21,476 nucleotides of DNA from Flavobacteriales bacterium UBA979 (GCA_002292325.1 DBBR01000035.1:1-21476), one strand, 5' to 3'; positions 1 to 10,327 are shown, counted from the first letter of the stretch. Numbers and translations: made by a program. Notes: generated by a model from the sequence alone, not told the origin.

Positions 1-675
1 GGATAAAACGTTCAAGAACACCATGCACAAAAGGAATGAAAGCACAATGACTCCGAGATACGCATGGATGAATAACCAGAACAAATTGTTCAGCATCATG
101 ATCGCGATGCTGCGTGCCTGTTGAACCTTGTTCTGTCCTGCCCGAAGGCACCTTAAAAGCAGCCACCATGAAAGAGGAATCGCCACACTGTAAGACAGGG
201 CCAAATGTCCGTCGAGGCGAAATAGCTGGGGGGAAAGCACCGCAATCGCAATGCTAAACAACACACTGAACCACCGAAGGAATTTCAATTCAAGCAACAA
301 AAGATGCATAAAGAGAAATGTCAAAAACATCGATAGAAGCAGCACCCCGTTCAATAGGCCTACGGAATGAGTTTGAACGATTGGAACAACGTTTGATATG
401 GCGCGAAAAGCATAGGCAAAGACAGGATGACAATCGGTATAGAGATAGGATTCTCCAAACGGATAATTCATTCCATCAAAATTGGTCGCGTTGCTGTTGT
501 GAGCAATGTGATAGGAATAGGTGAAGTAATTCTTGATGCCATCACCCGAATGAGAGAACATCGAATCATTGGGAGACCAAAGCACCTTTCCATAAAAAAA
601 CACCATGAAAATGACGGCAAATCCTACGAGAACAAAATCGGGCAACTTCATGCTTCTCATGACACAAAGATGCAT
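1..675 (-). CDS. Polytopic membrane protein, GT-C glycosyltransferase-like (partial, C-terminus off the left edge)
   Basis: Reading the minus strand from 675 gives an open frame of 225 codons to base 1 with no stop. The start could be ATG 675, 660 or 651, all in frame; an in-frame TAA lies at 681-679. I chose 675 because an A-rich run precedes it, as is usual in Bacteroidota, but 651 (beginning MKLPDFVLVGF) is nearly as likely. Counting from the 651 start, a hydrophobic first helix is followed by a soluble loop with the motifs SGDGIKN and FDGMNYPFGE, then TDCHP, then several long hydrophobic helices. An acidic loop after the first helix, followed by many membrane spans, is the general layout of GT-C sugar transferases that use lipid-linked donors. 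The function is inferred from this layout alone; the family is not recognised with certainty. It lies 116 bp downstream of the DoxX-like gene on the same strand. Confidence 0.75.
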   Translation of the reverse strand, partial: MHLCVMRSMKLPDFVLVGFAVIFMVFFYGKVLWSPNDSMFSHSGDGIKNYFTYSYHIAHNSNATNFDGMNYPFGESYLYTDCHPVFAYAFRAISNVVPIVQTHSVGLLNGVLLLSMFLTFLFMHLLLLELKFLRWFSVLFSIAIAVLSPQLFRLDGHLALSYSVAIPLSWWLLLRCLRAGQNKVQQARSIAIMMLNNLFWLFIHAYLGVIVLSFLLCMVFLNVLS

Positions 676-791
676 TTTTTAGAGGCAGGACGAAGGCCAT
701 ACAATCAAAATCACGCAACAATAACGATAACGGGAATTCGGATTTATGCTCGCTTTGCTGACGCTGAATGGCTATACCACCTGCGGCCCGT

Positions 792-1226
792 TCAAAGGGT
801 CAAGAAATAGATGATGGTCGGAAAAAAGAGTGCCGAGCACACGACCCCGAATGTCGTTGAAGCCTGAGGTTTCATATGCCAAATGGCGATGATTACGAGC
901 GGAATTTGAAAGAACAATCGAATAAGTGCGTCCATTTTTGAGAAGCCTAGGAACTCCCTTGGCACGGGATCAAAGTACATGTATAAGTTCGCGGGGTATA
1001 CAGCGATCAAAAGAAGAACGGCTGCTGCACCAGCAATTTTTCGGGTCTTGGGAATCAAGAGGAACAGGCCCACGCCCATTTCCCAGATGCCTGAGAGCAG
1101 CACAGACTCTTCAGCAAAAGGCAGAAACGGGGGGCAGATTCGCAAGAAAAACTCCGGCACCACGAGGTGCTGCCATCCTACAAAAAAGTAAAACCCTCCC
1201 ATGGTGACAATGGACAGTTTCCGCAT
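792..1226 (-). CDS. DoxX-like small integral membrane protein
   Basis: The product has 144 residues when started at ATG 1226 (MRKLSIVTMGGFYFF). It has about four hydrophobic segments and conserved-looking signatures: FVGWQHLVVPEFF after the first helix, a small PPFLP turn, LSGIWEMGVGLFLLIPKTR, and AVYPANLYMY. These fit the DoxX-like family of four-helix membrane proteins, which have diverse or unknown roles in redox or respiratory contexts. The frame is open to 1328, but the additional 34 residues are polar and lysine-rich and would be an odd leader for a membrane protein. The internal ATG sits just after an AT-rich stretch and matches the start of the hydrophobic core. The gene is transcribed away from the T9SS cargo gene. 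The specific role is unknown. Confidence 0.8.
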   Translation of the reverse strand: MRKLSIVTMGGFYFFVGWQHLVVPEFFLRICPPFLPFAEESVLLSGIWEMGVGLFLLIPKTRKIAGAAAVLLLIAVYPANLYMYFDPVPREFLGFSKMDALIRLFFQIPLVIIAIWHMKPQASTTFGVVCSALFFPTIIYFLTL

Positions 1227-1427
1227 GAAAATTATAAAACGTCCAAGCCTCCGCTGCCGATCAATTTTGTTTTTCGAGTTTTCCAATGAGCTATGAATCA
1301 TTTTGCAAGTGAACGAAAAGTACGCCATTCCCGCAGGATTGGTTGAGGATTGTTTTTGAGATGTTGCTCGAAGCGGTCTCCCGTTTTTGGTTTAAACCTA
1401 AATTAGCCCCAACGAATCTTTACGGTC

Positions 1428-2420
1428 ATGAAACAGCTTTGTTCCCTTCTTATTGCTTTAGTCGCTGCAGCGTGTGTGCAAGCCCAGCTCCAATCACCCA
1501 GCCCTGAGGCAGGCGAGTCCTTCGTTCAAAAAGTTGTGGAGGCATTTGAGCCTCTGGGAGATGACTCGGGCACGACCGGACAAACGTGGGACTTGAGTTA
1601 CTTAGAAGCAAGCGGCGGAGTACAATCTGTGCCAGCAGCCATCCTTTCTGTAGCGGCGACGCCAAATGGGAAGGTATTTGCTGGATCGGATGTGGCTATG
1701 GAAGGGGGTGGGCAGACGACGTACTATTCTTATGGAGACTCCTACGAATACCACGGGGGAGTCCAAAATAACCTCATCGTCGCTTACGATGATACCGAGG
1801 TTTATTTTCCCTTTCCCTTTCCTATTGGGGAATCGTCTGAAGACACATTCAGCTGCGAATATGGGACTGCGGGTATCACCGTCTACCGCACGGGTGAGGT
1901 GTTCACGGAATGCCTCTCCGAAGGCACGTTGATACTTCCAGGAGAAGTGACCTATGAAAATACTTACCGGCTGGACGTCCATGAGGTTTTGGTTGATTCA
2001 ACCTTCCTAGGCACTTATGAAGTTACGTATGACGGAAACTATTTTTTCTCCGCGGACTATCCACTTGCGCTGTTAGCCTTATTTGACATTTCGACGGTAG
2101 ATACACCCATCACAGGAGATCCTGTGATTACGGAGATGAGCTATGCAGTTTGGTTGGATTCATATACGGTGGGAGTGGATGAGCCCGCAGTTGAGCCCTG
2201 GGCGATGTTGCCGAATCCGGCCCGCAATCAAGTGACGTTGGTCGGAGCTCAAAGTGCTTCATATGCAGCGATTTATGGATTGGACGGGCGGGAATGGAAG
2301 CGCACGACGCTTCGCCCGGGACTTCAGGCGCAAACCATCGATGTTTCTGATTTACCTGTTGGAACGTATGTCGTTCGAACGAATGAAGGAACTGCCAAGA
2401 AACTTGTGATCGAACGTTGA
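1428..2420 (+). CDS. Secreted protein of unknown function with T9SS type A sorting domain
   Basis: The product has 330 residues. It begins with a Sec signal peptide (MKQLCSLLIALVAAACVQAQ, cleavage probably after AQA/Q near residue 20). The C-terminal ~75 residues (from about 255) have the form of a type IX secretion sorting domain: a PNPARNQVTL opening, a central IYGLDGREW segment, VSDLPVGTYVVRT, and a terminal KKLVIER. Such domains direct passage through the T9SS outer-membrane translocon and are normally removed with surface anchoring or release. The middle region (about 20-250) is acidic, rich in Tyr, Thr and Gly, with alternating beta-type patterns and no recognised catalytic motif. It has only a few Cys. 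The start is ATG 1428; no convincing promoter box was seen in the 200 bp upstream. It converges with purF, whose stop lies 33 bp away, and no hairpin terminator is visible between them. Confidence 0.85.
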   Translation: MKQLCSLLIALVAAACVQAQLQSPSPEAGESFVQKVVEAFEPLGDDSGTTGQTWDLSYLEASGGVQSVPAAILSVAATPNGKVFAGSDVAMEGGGQTTYYSYGDSYEYHGGVQNNLIVAYDDTEVYFPFPFPIGESSEDTFSCEYGTAGITVYRTGEVFTECLSEGTLILPGEVTYENTYRLDVHEVLVDSTFLGTYEVTYDGNYFFSADYPLALLALFDISTVDTPITGDPVITEMSYAVWLDSYTVGVDEPAVEPWAMLPNPARNQVTLVGAQSASYAAIYGLDGREWKRTTLRPGLQAQTIDVSDLPVGTYVVRTNEGTAKKLVIER

Positions 2421-2453
2421 CCTGGATTTGACCTGGACGTTGTCTAGACTGAT

Positions 2454-4346
2454 CTAGTAGGCTCGTTCGTTGCGACCTTCGACGTAGTATACAAAAGCGC
2501 GGTTGACGACCTTATTGCCTCCGGGTGTTGGAAAGTTTCCGGTGAAATACCAATCTCCCGTGTTGTTCGGGCAAGCCGAATGAAGCCCTTCTATGGACTG
2601 GAACACCACTTTGACTTCTGCCTTCATGTCTTTGGGCGTGAGAAGTTTTGAAATTCGCTCACTGATTTCTTCTGTTGTGAACGGATCATAGATCGCCTTG
2701 ACTTGATTAACGTTCGCTTCTTTGGGAAGTTCAACTTGAGCCTTGCACCGCTGGTAAACGTCATCGATGATGTGCTGAAGGCCGCGCTCTTGAATGAGGT
2801 TAATCGCAGCTTGAAAGGCGATAAAGTCCCCCAATCGAGCCATGTCGATGCCGTAGCAGTCTGGGTATCTAATCTGTGGCGCACTGGAGGCAACGACGAT
2901 GCGCTTGGGACCGAGTCGATCAAGAATGCGCAGGATAGAACGCTTGAGTGTCGTTCCCCGCACGATGCTGTCGTCGATGACAACCAAGTTGTCTTCACCT
3001 CGCTCAACGGTGCCATAGGCAATGTCATAGACGTGGGCCACCAAATCATCACGGCCCGCATCTTCCGTGATAAAGGTTCTCAGTTTCGCGTCTTTGATGG
3101 CGATTTTTTCAATCCTCGCTCGTTCGTCGAGAATGCGTTTTACTTCAATGGGATCGGGGTCAGCCCCCATGCCAATGATCCGTGCGATTTTGGCTTGGTT
3201 TTGATAATCTTCGAGTCCTTTGATCAAGCCATAAAAACAAACTTCTGCCGTGTTTGGAATGAAACTTGAAACCGTTTTGTCCAGGTCGTGTTCGACCGCT
3301 TCAAGAATCTTGGGGACCAATTGCCTTCCCAGTTCTTTGCGCTCCCGGTAAATATCTTGGTCGTTTCCACGACTGAAATAAATCCGTTCAAAACTGCAGG
3401 CCTTGCGCTCGCCTGGGGATTTCACTTGCGGGGTGCTGACCGTCCCGTCGCGTTTGATGATCAAGGCATGGCCAGGCTCCAATTCTTGCACAGCATCGGT
3501 CTCTACATTGAAGGCGGTCTGAATGACCGGTCGTTCAGAGGTCACCACCACCACTTCATCATCTTCGTACCAGAAGCAGGGTCGGATGCCATTGGGATCT
3601 CGCATGACGAATGCATCGCCGTGTCCGATCAGTCCGCACATGACGTAGCCTCCATCGAGCGAATTGGCCGCTTGATGCAACACGGTTTGCACATTTAATT
3701 CCTGGGCAATTTGCTCGGAAATGGCTTCGTTGGCCAGCCCTTCTTCTTTGAATTGGTCAAAGAGCCGCTGGTTCTCCACGTCCAAAAAGTGACCAATCCG
3801 CTCCAATAATGTGACCGTGTCCGCTTTTTCTTTGGGGTGTTGTCCTAAACTCACCAATTTATCGAACAGCTCGTCCGTATTGGTCATATTGAAATTGCCC
3901 GCGACAACGAGGTTTCTAGTGCGCCAGTTGTTTTGACGCAAAAACGGATGGCAGTTTTCGACCTCATTTTTGCCATAGGTACCGTAACGCAGATGAGCCA
4001 GAAACAACTCCCCTGTGAACGCGAGTTCTTCTTGTAAAAAGGACGCGTCCTTCAATTGTTCGACGGAGAGCCCTTCGAAGCGCGGCATAATGCGGGCAAA
4101 AAGATCTTGGATGGGCCGCGAATCCACCGACCTCATGCGGGAAATGTATCGCTTGCCGGGTTCTACATCCAATTTGATATTGGCGAGCCCTGCGCCATCT
4201 TGGCCACGGTTGTGCTGCTTTTCCATCAGCAGGTACATTTTATTCAGTCCGTAAAATGCACTGCCATATTTATCGATGTAGTGCTGCAATGGCTTCTTCA
4301 ATCGAAGCATTGCAATGCCACATTCGTGTTGGAGGGAATCGCTCAT
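2454..4346 (-). CDS. purF: Amidophosphoribosyltransferase (PurF type, long Bacteroidota form)
   Basis: The 630-residue product would transfer ammonia from glutamine to PRPP to give 5-phosphoribosylamine, the first step of purine synthesis. The N-terminus MSDSLQHECGIA has a short propeptide before Cys9, the expected N-terminal nucleophile of class II amidotransferases. The amidase domain shows EKQHNRGQDGAG (42-53), HLRYGTYG (118-125) and GNFNMTN (150-156). The phosphoribosyltransferase part has CSFERIYFSRG (317-327) and the PRPP motif VVIDDSIVRGTT (455-466). It ends with PDCYGID (495-501) and DWYFTGNFPT (598-607). It is longer than the ~470-500 residues of E. coli or B. subtilis PurF because of insertions near 60-110 and 190-225. 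This length is typical of a conserved Bacteroidota form; such genomes may carry a second, shorter paralogue, so the division of labour is uncertain. It has a candidate own promoter at 4385-4415. Confidence 0.9.
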   Translation of the reverse strand: MSDSLQHECGIAMLRLKKPLQHYIDKYGSAFYGLNKMYLLMEKQHNRGQDGAGLANIKLDVEPGKRYISRMRSVDSRPIQDLFARIMPRFEGLSVEQLKDASFLQEELAFTGELFLAHLRYGTYGKNEVENCHPFLRQNNWRTRNLVVAGNFNMTNTDELFDKLVSLGQHPKEKADTVTLLERIGHFLDVENQRLFDQFKEEGLANEAISEQIAQELNVQTVLHQAANSLDGGYVMCGLIGHGDAFVMRDPNGIRPCFWYEDDEVVVVTSERPVIQTAFNVETDAVQELEPGHALIIKRDGTVSTPQVKSPGERKACSFERIYFSRGNDQDIYRERKELGRQLVPKILEAVEHDLDKTVSSFIPNTAEVCFYGLIKGLEDYQNQAKIARIIGMGADPDPIEVKRILDERARIEKIAIKDAKLRTFITEDAGRDDLVAHVYDIAYGTVERGEDNLVVIDDSIVRGTTLKRSILRILDRLGPKRIVVASSAPQIRYPDCYGIDMARLGDFIAFQAAINLIQERGLQHIIDDVYQRCKAQVELPKEANVNQVKAIYDPFTTEEISERISKLLTPKDMKAEVKVVFQSIEGLHSACPNNTGDWYFTGNFPTPGGNKVVNRAFVYYVEGRNERAY

Positions 4347-4384
4347 TCGGGCAGGGAAACAGGGAAACAGGCGTTGTTGAGTGT

Positions 4385-4415
4385 CAAAGTTACGCCTGCG
4401 ATGAGCTTACTGAAC
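4385..4415 (-). promoter_or_regulatory. Candidate Bacteroidota promoter for purF
   Basis: On the minus strand a -7 box TAACTTTG occupies 4392-4385, a perfect match to the Bacteroidota consensus TAnnTTTG. A weaker -33 element GTTC lies at 4415-4412 with a 19-bp spacer. The start codon is 38 bp further on, giving an expected leader of about 33 nt. This leader contains two perfect tandem copies of an 8-mer (AGGGAAAC as read on the plus strand, 4353-4368). The consensus is established for the phylum; its use here is inferred. Confidence 0.45.
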
Positions 4416-4442
4416 ACCCTATGGACAAATTGTCAATAAGCC

Positions 4443-5363
4443 TCAACGCCAAGAGCGATTGCCTTGCAGCCCTCCGGTATGAATAAATAAAACCCGCTTG
4501 CCATGAAGGTGATTTCGGGTTGCCAGGTGACGTTGCAAGCGCATGAGGGATTTCGCGGTGTAGACTCCTTCCAAAGGGACTGACGTTTCTTTTTCCCACG
4601 TTTCGATGAAAAGTTTCACTTCGGACGAGATGGTGCCAAATCCCCCCGAATGGGCATCGTTCCAAACCTCTGCGGTAGACATCAATTCGGAAGCCCAGGT
4701 AGCATCGTACAGTGTTCGCTCCAAAAGGGCCTCCATGTGTTGCTCCATCTGTGCGCCCTTCAAGGCACTTCCAACGTAGAGGCGCGATGAATTTTGAAGT
4801 CCGAGCAAAACCCCGGCGGCAGTAGCGCCGGTTCCCGCGCTCACAATCACGGCATCCCACGGATTGTTTAAGTCAGCTTCGGTGATGAGGTGCTTGCACC
4901 CCATAACCCCCAAGGCATCCCCGGCACCTTCGGGCACAATCCATGGATTGTCGAATTGATCGCGGAGCCATGCCCGAAAGAAAGGAAGGTCTTTTTCACG
5001 GTATTCAGCACGCGAAATGGGAAAGAGCTCCATGCCCATATCTGCACAATCTTTGAGGGTCGCTGTGGGGTTTTGTTCGATTTCTTGCGCTGTAGCTCGC
5101 ACCACTCCGATCGTTCGAAGCCCTGCATCCGCTCCGATGGCGGCAGCGGCATGCAGGTGATTGGACCACGCGCCGCCAAAGGTGAGAAGTGCAGGACGGG
5201 GCTGCCGTTGCGCTCGCTCTAAATGGTACATCAGTTTCCAGGCCTTGTTGCCGGGAGCCAAGGGGTGTGCCAGATCCAGTCGACGCACCCACAACTCCGT
5301 TCCATGTGCCTCCGTGGCAGACCAACGGACGTGTTGCGTTTGAAATTCAGTAGTCGGATTCAT
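4443..5363 (-). CDS. PLP-dependent ACC deaminase / D-cysteine desulfhydrase family protein
   Basis: The product has 306 residues from ATG 5363 (MNPTTEFQTQHVRW). It is a fold-type II PLP enzyme: GNKAWKL at about residues 38-44 carries the likely Schiff-base lysine (Lys40), GGAWSNHLHA at about 68-77 is the substrate/cofactor loop with its Ser, and VSAGTGATAAGVLLG is the glycine-rich phosphate-binding loop. The size and motifs fit the 1-aminocyclopropane-1-carboxylate deaminase/D-cysteine desulfhydrase family. The true substrate cannot be set from sequence; many Bacteroidota members probably act on D-cysteine or other small D-amino acids. The reading frame stays open to 5549, but that extension is antisense to the DUF5522 gene and looks non-coding. 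The stop lies 96 bp upstream of the purF start, and that gap contains the purF promoter. Confidence 0.85.
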   Translation of the reverse strand: MNPTTEFQTQHVRWSATEAHGTELWVRRLDLAHPLAPGNKAWKLMYHLERAQRQPRPALLTFGGAWSNHLHAAAAIGADAGLRTIGVVRATAQEIEQNPTATLKDCADMGMELFPISRAEYREKDLPFFRAWLRDQFDNPWIVPEGAGDALGVMGCKHLITEADLNNPWDAVIVSAGTGATAAGVLLGLQNSSRLYVGSALKGAQMEQHMEALLERTLYDATWASELMSTAEVWNDAHSGGFGTISSEVKLFIETWEKETSVPLEGVYTAKSLMRLQRHLATRNHLHGKRVLFIHTGGLQGNRSWR

Positions 5364-5369
5364 ACGTGG

Positions 5370-7572
<2,203 letters not shown>

Positions 7573-7573
<1 letters not shown>

Positions 7574-8133
7574 TGGATGAATTTCAGGGCGATTTTGATG
7601 CAAAGGCACAATGGCCAGCGCTCAATGGCAGTCGGTTTGAAGCCTGCACCTTTCGCAATGTGAATTGGTCAGGGATGGATCTCCGAGGCGCCCGATTCGA
7701 ACAGTGTGCTTTCAAAGACTGTGACCTTTCGAATGCAAAAACGCTGGGCCTAGGTTTTCAAGAAGTGCAGTTTGAAGGGTGCAAGCTTTTGGGCTTCAAA
7801 TTTGATCTATGCAATCCGTTGGGCCTGTCTTTGCAATTGACCGGATGCAACCTGACAGCCTCATCATTTCATGGACTGGACCTCAGAAACGTGGTGTTTG
7901 AAAAATGCAATGCACAAGACGTCGACTTCACGAGTGCTCGAGCCGAAGGGGTTGCATTTCAAGAAGTGGACCTGAAGGGCGCGTTGTTTGAAAGAACGAA
8001 CTTGAAAGCCGCGGATTTTACTTCGGCTTCAAACTGGCGCATCAACCCGAATGAGAATTCCTTGCAAAATGCGGCGTTTCGAAAAGATGAATTGTCTGGG
8101 CTACTGGAGTCATGGCCCTTGAAAATCATTTAA
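7573..8133 (+). CDS. Pentapeptide-repeat protein
   Basis: The 186-residue product consists mostly of pentapeptide repeats (about residues 17-160). The five-residue period places Phe or Leu at the centre: FEACTFRNVNW, LRGARFEQCAF, FEGCKLLGFKF, LDLRNVVFEKC, LKGALFERTNL. It ends with a non-repeat segment, NWRINPNENSLQNAAF and then KDELSGLLESWPLKII, which resembles the C-terminal cap helix of other single-domain members. These proteins fold as right-handed quadrilateral beta-helices. Some (Qnr, MfpA, AlbG) mimic DNA and shield gyrase from quinolones or toxins; most are uncharacterised, so a gyrase role here is only a possibility. The start overlaps the hutU stop in TAATG, implying coupling with hutU. 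There is no signal peptide, so it is predicted to be cytoplasmic. Confidence 0.9.
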
Positions 8134-8151
8134 GGAAGCGTTAAAAACCAG

Positions 8152-8189
8152 GGAAACGTTTTAACTAAATTTTCGTTTCCAACCGGAAA
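8152..8189. promoter_or_regulatory. Nested inverted repeats, candidate TetR operator
   Basis: GGAAACG at 8152-8158 is the exact reverse complement of CGTTTCC at 8174-8180, with a 15-bp AT-rich spacer. A second palindrome, TTTCC-AACC-GGAAA, occupies 8176-8189 and shares the CGTTTCC half. The 14-bp palindrome overlaps the -33 element and fills the spacer of the predicted tetR promoter, a classic place for autorepression by a TetR dimer. Its use by the adjacent regulator is inference. Confidence 0.5.
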
Positions 8190-8206
8190 GAAAGAGCGTA
8201 TTTTTG
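8176..8206 (+). promoter_or_regulatory. Candidate promoter of the efflux operon
   Basis: A -7 box TATTTTTG at 8199-8206 fits TAnnTTTG exactly. A -33 element TTTC (8176-8179; consensus TTTG) precedes it with a 19-bp spacer. Transcription should start near 8211-8213, only a few bases before ATG 8215, so the tetR message would have almost no leader. The -33 element lies inside the palindrome described separately. Confidence 0.55.
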
Positions 8207-8214
8207 CCGCTCGA

Positions 8215-8865
8215 ATGGCTCAAACAACCCCATATCACGGCACAGATCGAACGGAAATTCTGCTCCATCAGGCGATGGAAATTTTCTTGCGTTTGGGGAT
8301 TCGGTCCGTCAACATGGCGGATTTGGCGAGTGAAATAGGTGTGTCGAAGAAGACGCTCTATGTGTTTTTTAGGGATAAGAATGATTTGATTCTGAGATGC
8401 ATGAACGCGCATTGTGACCGCATGGAGCAGGTGATCTCTGAGGCGGAAAACCAGCAGGGAAATGCCATCGATTCGGAATTAGCGATCATTGATTTTGTCC
8501 ATGCCGTGATCACCAAAATGCATCCGAGCATGTTGCATGATTTGCGTAAATACCATCCTGCGGCATTTGATACCATCAACAAGCGAGAGGATGAGATCAT
8601 TCTGGGTACAGTAGAGCGTAACATCCGACGAGGACAAAAAGAAGGTTTGTACCGTCAGGACATCAACCCCGCGTTGACCGCACGCTTTTTGGTCGCCATT
8701 GGCTACGAAGTCAAAAAATGCGGAGAACATGCCCGCTTTCAAGATGAGTTGACGTTATCAGACCTCTACATCCAATCGTCTTTGTATCACATCCGCGCGA
8801 TTTCGACAGAAAAAGGAGCGTCGTATCTCCACAGCAAACTGGAAAAAGAAAAGTTGTTTCAATGA
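8215..8865 (+). CDS. TetR/AcrR-family transcriptional regulator
   Basis: The 216-residue product has an N-terminal TetR helix-turn-helix at about residues 12-60: ILLHQAMEIFLRLGIRSVNM leads into the recognition segment MADLASEIGVSKKTLYVFF and then RDKNDLI. The remaining all-helical region is variable, as expected for a ligand-binding and dimerisation domain. Its stop overlaps the start of the tolC-like gene by 4 bp (ATGA). It therefore opens a four-gene operon encoding a complete efflux pump and is very likely its local repressor, de-repressed when a pump substrate binds. Inverted repeats overlapping its own promoter support autoregulation. The inducing ligand cannot be predicted. Confidence 0.92.
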   Translation: MAQTTPYHGTDRTEILLHQAMEIFLRLGIRSVNMADLASEIGVSKKTLYVFFRDKNDLILRCMNAHCDRMEQVISEAENQQGNAIDSELAIIDFVHAVITKMHPSMLHDLRKYHPAAFDTINKREDEIILGTVERNIRRGQKEGLYRQDINPALTARFLVAIGYEVKKCGEHARFQDELTLSDLYIQSSLYHIRAISTEKGASYLHSKLEKEKLFQ

Positions 8866-10295
8866 AGACGAAAATCCACCCATTGCAACCGGTAATAGCC
8901 GCATTTGCATTCATGATCCTGCTCAACCTGAATGCAATTGGTCAGGAGTCGTATTCCATTTCGCTGCAGCAGGCACAGCAAATAGCGTTGGAAAAGGCAT
9001 TTGCGGTGCAGTATGCTGCGTTGGATTTACAGAAGTCCGAACGCGATGTGAAAGGATTGCTTTCAACGGGACTGCCCCAAGTGAGCATTGTCGGCGACTA
9101 CAGCCAATACATTGACATTCCAACACAAGTCGCGGCGGGGGATGTATTTGGATTTCCATCCTACCTCACAGAGTTTTTTGGAGGGGTTTCGGAAGCTACC
9201 GGAGTAGGAATTGACGCGCCCACCGTGGATCCGAACGCGCTCTCAGAGTTTCAATTTGGGCAAAGCCACACCGCGAATTATGGTGTGCAAGCATCCCAAT
9301 TGATCTTCAGCGGTTCGTATCTCTTTGGATTGAAAGCCTCGCAATTATTGGTGGAATCGCGTGAGCGCGGTCAGCAGCGGACGGCCGATGAGGTGATGCA
9401 ACAGGTCGCAGAGGCTTATCATTTTGCGCTTGCTGCGAATGAAGGTTTGGATTTGGCCAACGCGGCGTTGGCTCAGGTTCAGCGGACACGCAATGAGGTG
9501 GCTGCAATGAACGAGGCCGGGTTTATGGATGAACTTGCGGTGAGCCAAATGGATTTAGCCATCAATGATTTGGAAGCTCAGGTTCTGGCCTCGAAGGGAC
9601 AAATTATCATGGCCCAGGGATTGCTACGTTTTCAAATGGGTGTGGTCCCCGATGCGAAATTGGATTTAACGGACAACTTGGAGGATTTAATGACCAGCGG
9701 GAATGAATTGGAGTGGATGAGCCGTGATTTCAACGCAGAAAACGTCCCTGGAGTTCAGGAACAAGAACTCTTCTTGGGATTGGCAGCGCTGGACGTGCAG
9801 AGTCAGATTGCATCGGGATGGCCGCAGGTTTCTGCATTTTATACCAATCAGAATAATGCTCAGCGGGATGCGTTCGATTTCTTCCAGAAAGATCGCGCTT
9901 GGTACCCTGTTCAGTTGTGGGGAGTGAATTTTTCCATGCCGGTCTGGACCAGTTTTGGAGGACGACAGGCGGTGGAGAAAAAGAAAATCCAGGAGGAACG
10001 AGCCCGCATTGCACTCAATCAAATTACGCAAGCGGCCACCATGGAATTTGACAACGCTCAAGTGGCTTTTTCAAACGCTACGGCCTTGCTGAACAACGCA
10101 ACAAACGGCGAGCGGTTGGCTCAGAAAGTTTACACCCAATCTGAACTTCGGTACCAAGAGGGGATGATTTCCAGTTTTGACATGGACGATGCAAGAAATC
10201 AATTGCTGGAGGCCAAAATCCAAAAACTCACGAGCTCGTTGGAATGGCTTGATGCGCGCGTCGCATTGCAAAAAGCCCTTTCCGCATTTGAGTGA
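8862..10295 (+). CDS. TolC-family outer-membrane efflux channel
   Basis: The 477-residue product has a Sec signal peptide ending near residue 27 (MILLNLNAIGQ/ES). It is followed by the start of an outer-membrane efflux protein domain, SISLQQAQQIALEKAFAVQY and LQKSERDVKGLLSTGLPQVS. Long heptad-like helical stretches occur at about 165-250 and 370-470, separated by segments that should form the barrel strands. The repeat-like second half (NQITQAATMEFDNAQVAF, then SELRYQEGMISSFDMDDARN) matches the duplicated TolC architecture. As a trimer it would form the outer-membrane and periplasmic tunnel of the pump. The start overlaps the tetR stop by 4 bp. Confidence 0.93.
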   Translation: MKTKIHPLQPVIAAFAFMILLNLNAIGQESYSISLQQAQQIALEKAFAVQYAALDLQKSERDVKGLLSTGLPQVSIVGDYSQYIDIPTQVAAGDVFGFPSYLTEFFGGVSEATGVGIDAPTVDPNALSEFQFGQSHTANYGVQASQLIFSGSYLFGLKASQLLVESRERGQQRTADEVMQQVAEAYHFALAANEGLDLANAALAQVQRTRNEVAAMNEAGFMDELAVSQMDLAINDLEAQVLASKGQIIMAQGLLRFQMGVVPDAKLDLTDNLEDLMTSGNELEWMSRDFNAENVPGVQEQELFLGLAALDVQSQIASGWPQVSAFYTNQNNAQRDAFDFFQKDRAWYPVQLWGVNFSMPVWTSFGGRQAVEKKKIQEERARIALNQITQAATMEFDNAQVAFSNATALLNNATNGERLAQKVYTQSELRYQEGMISSFDMDDARNQLLEAKIQKLTSSLEWLDARVALQKALSAFE

Positions 10296-10327
10296 AGAGG
10301 CGCGATCAAAATAGAAAGAACAGAACG

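Noticed and set aside
318..810. Two plus-strand open frames of 68 and 127 residues
   Set aside because: They are antisense to the membrane-protein gene at 1-675, have a composition unlike a real protein, and show no motif.
1227..1328. 34-residue N-terminal extension of the DoxX-like protein
   Set aside because: The extension is polar and lysine-rich and precedes a hydrophobic start typical of the family; ATG 1226 is preferred.
2703..3698. Long plus-strand open frames within purF (188 and 136 residues)
   Set aside because: They are shadows of the strongly conserved purF coding strand.
8140..8180. GTTAAAA/TTTTAAC (8140-8165) and GGAAACG/CGTTTCC as a terminator after the pentapeptide gene
   Set aside because: The first stem is weak and AT-rich and no T-run follows either stem. 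Position over the promoter makes an operator role more plausible for the second.
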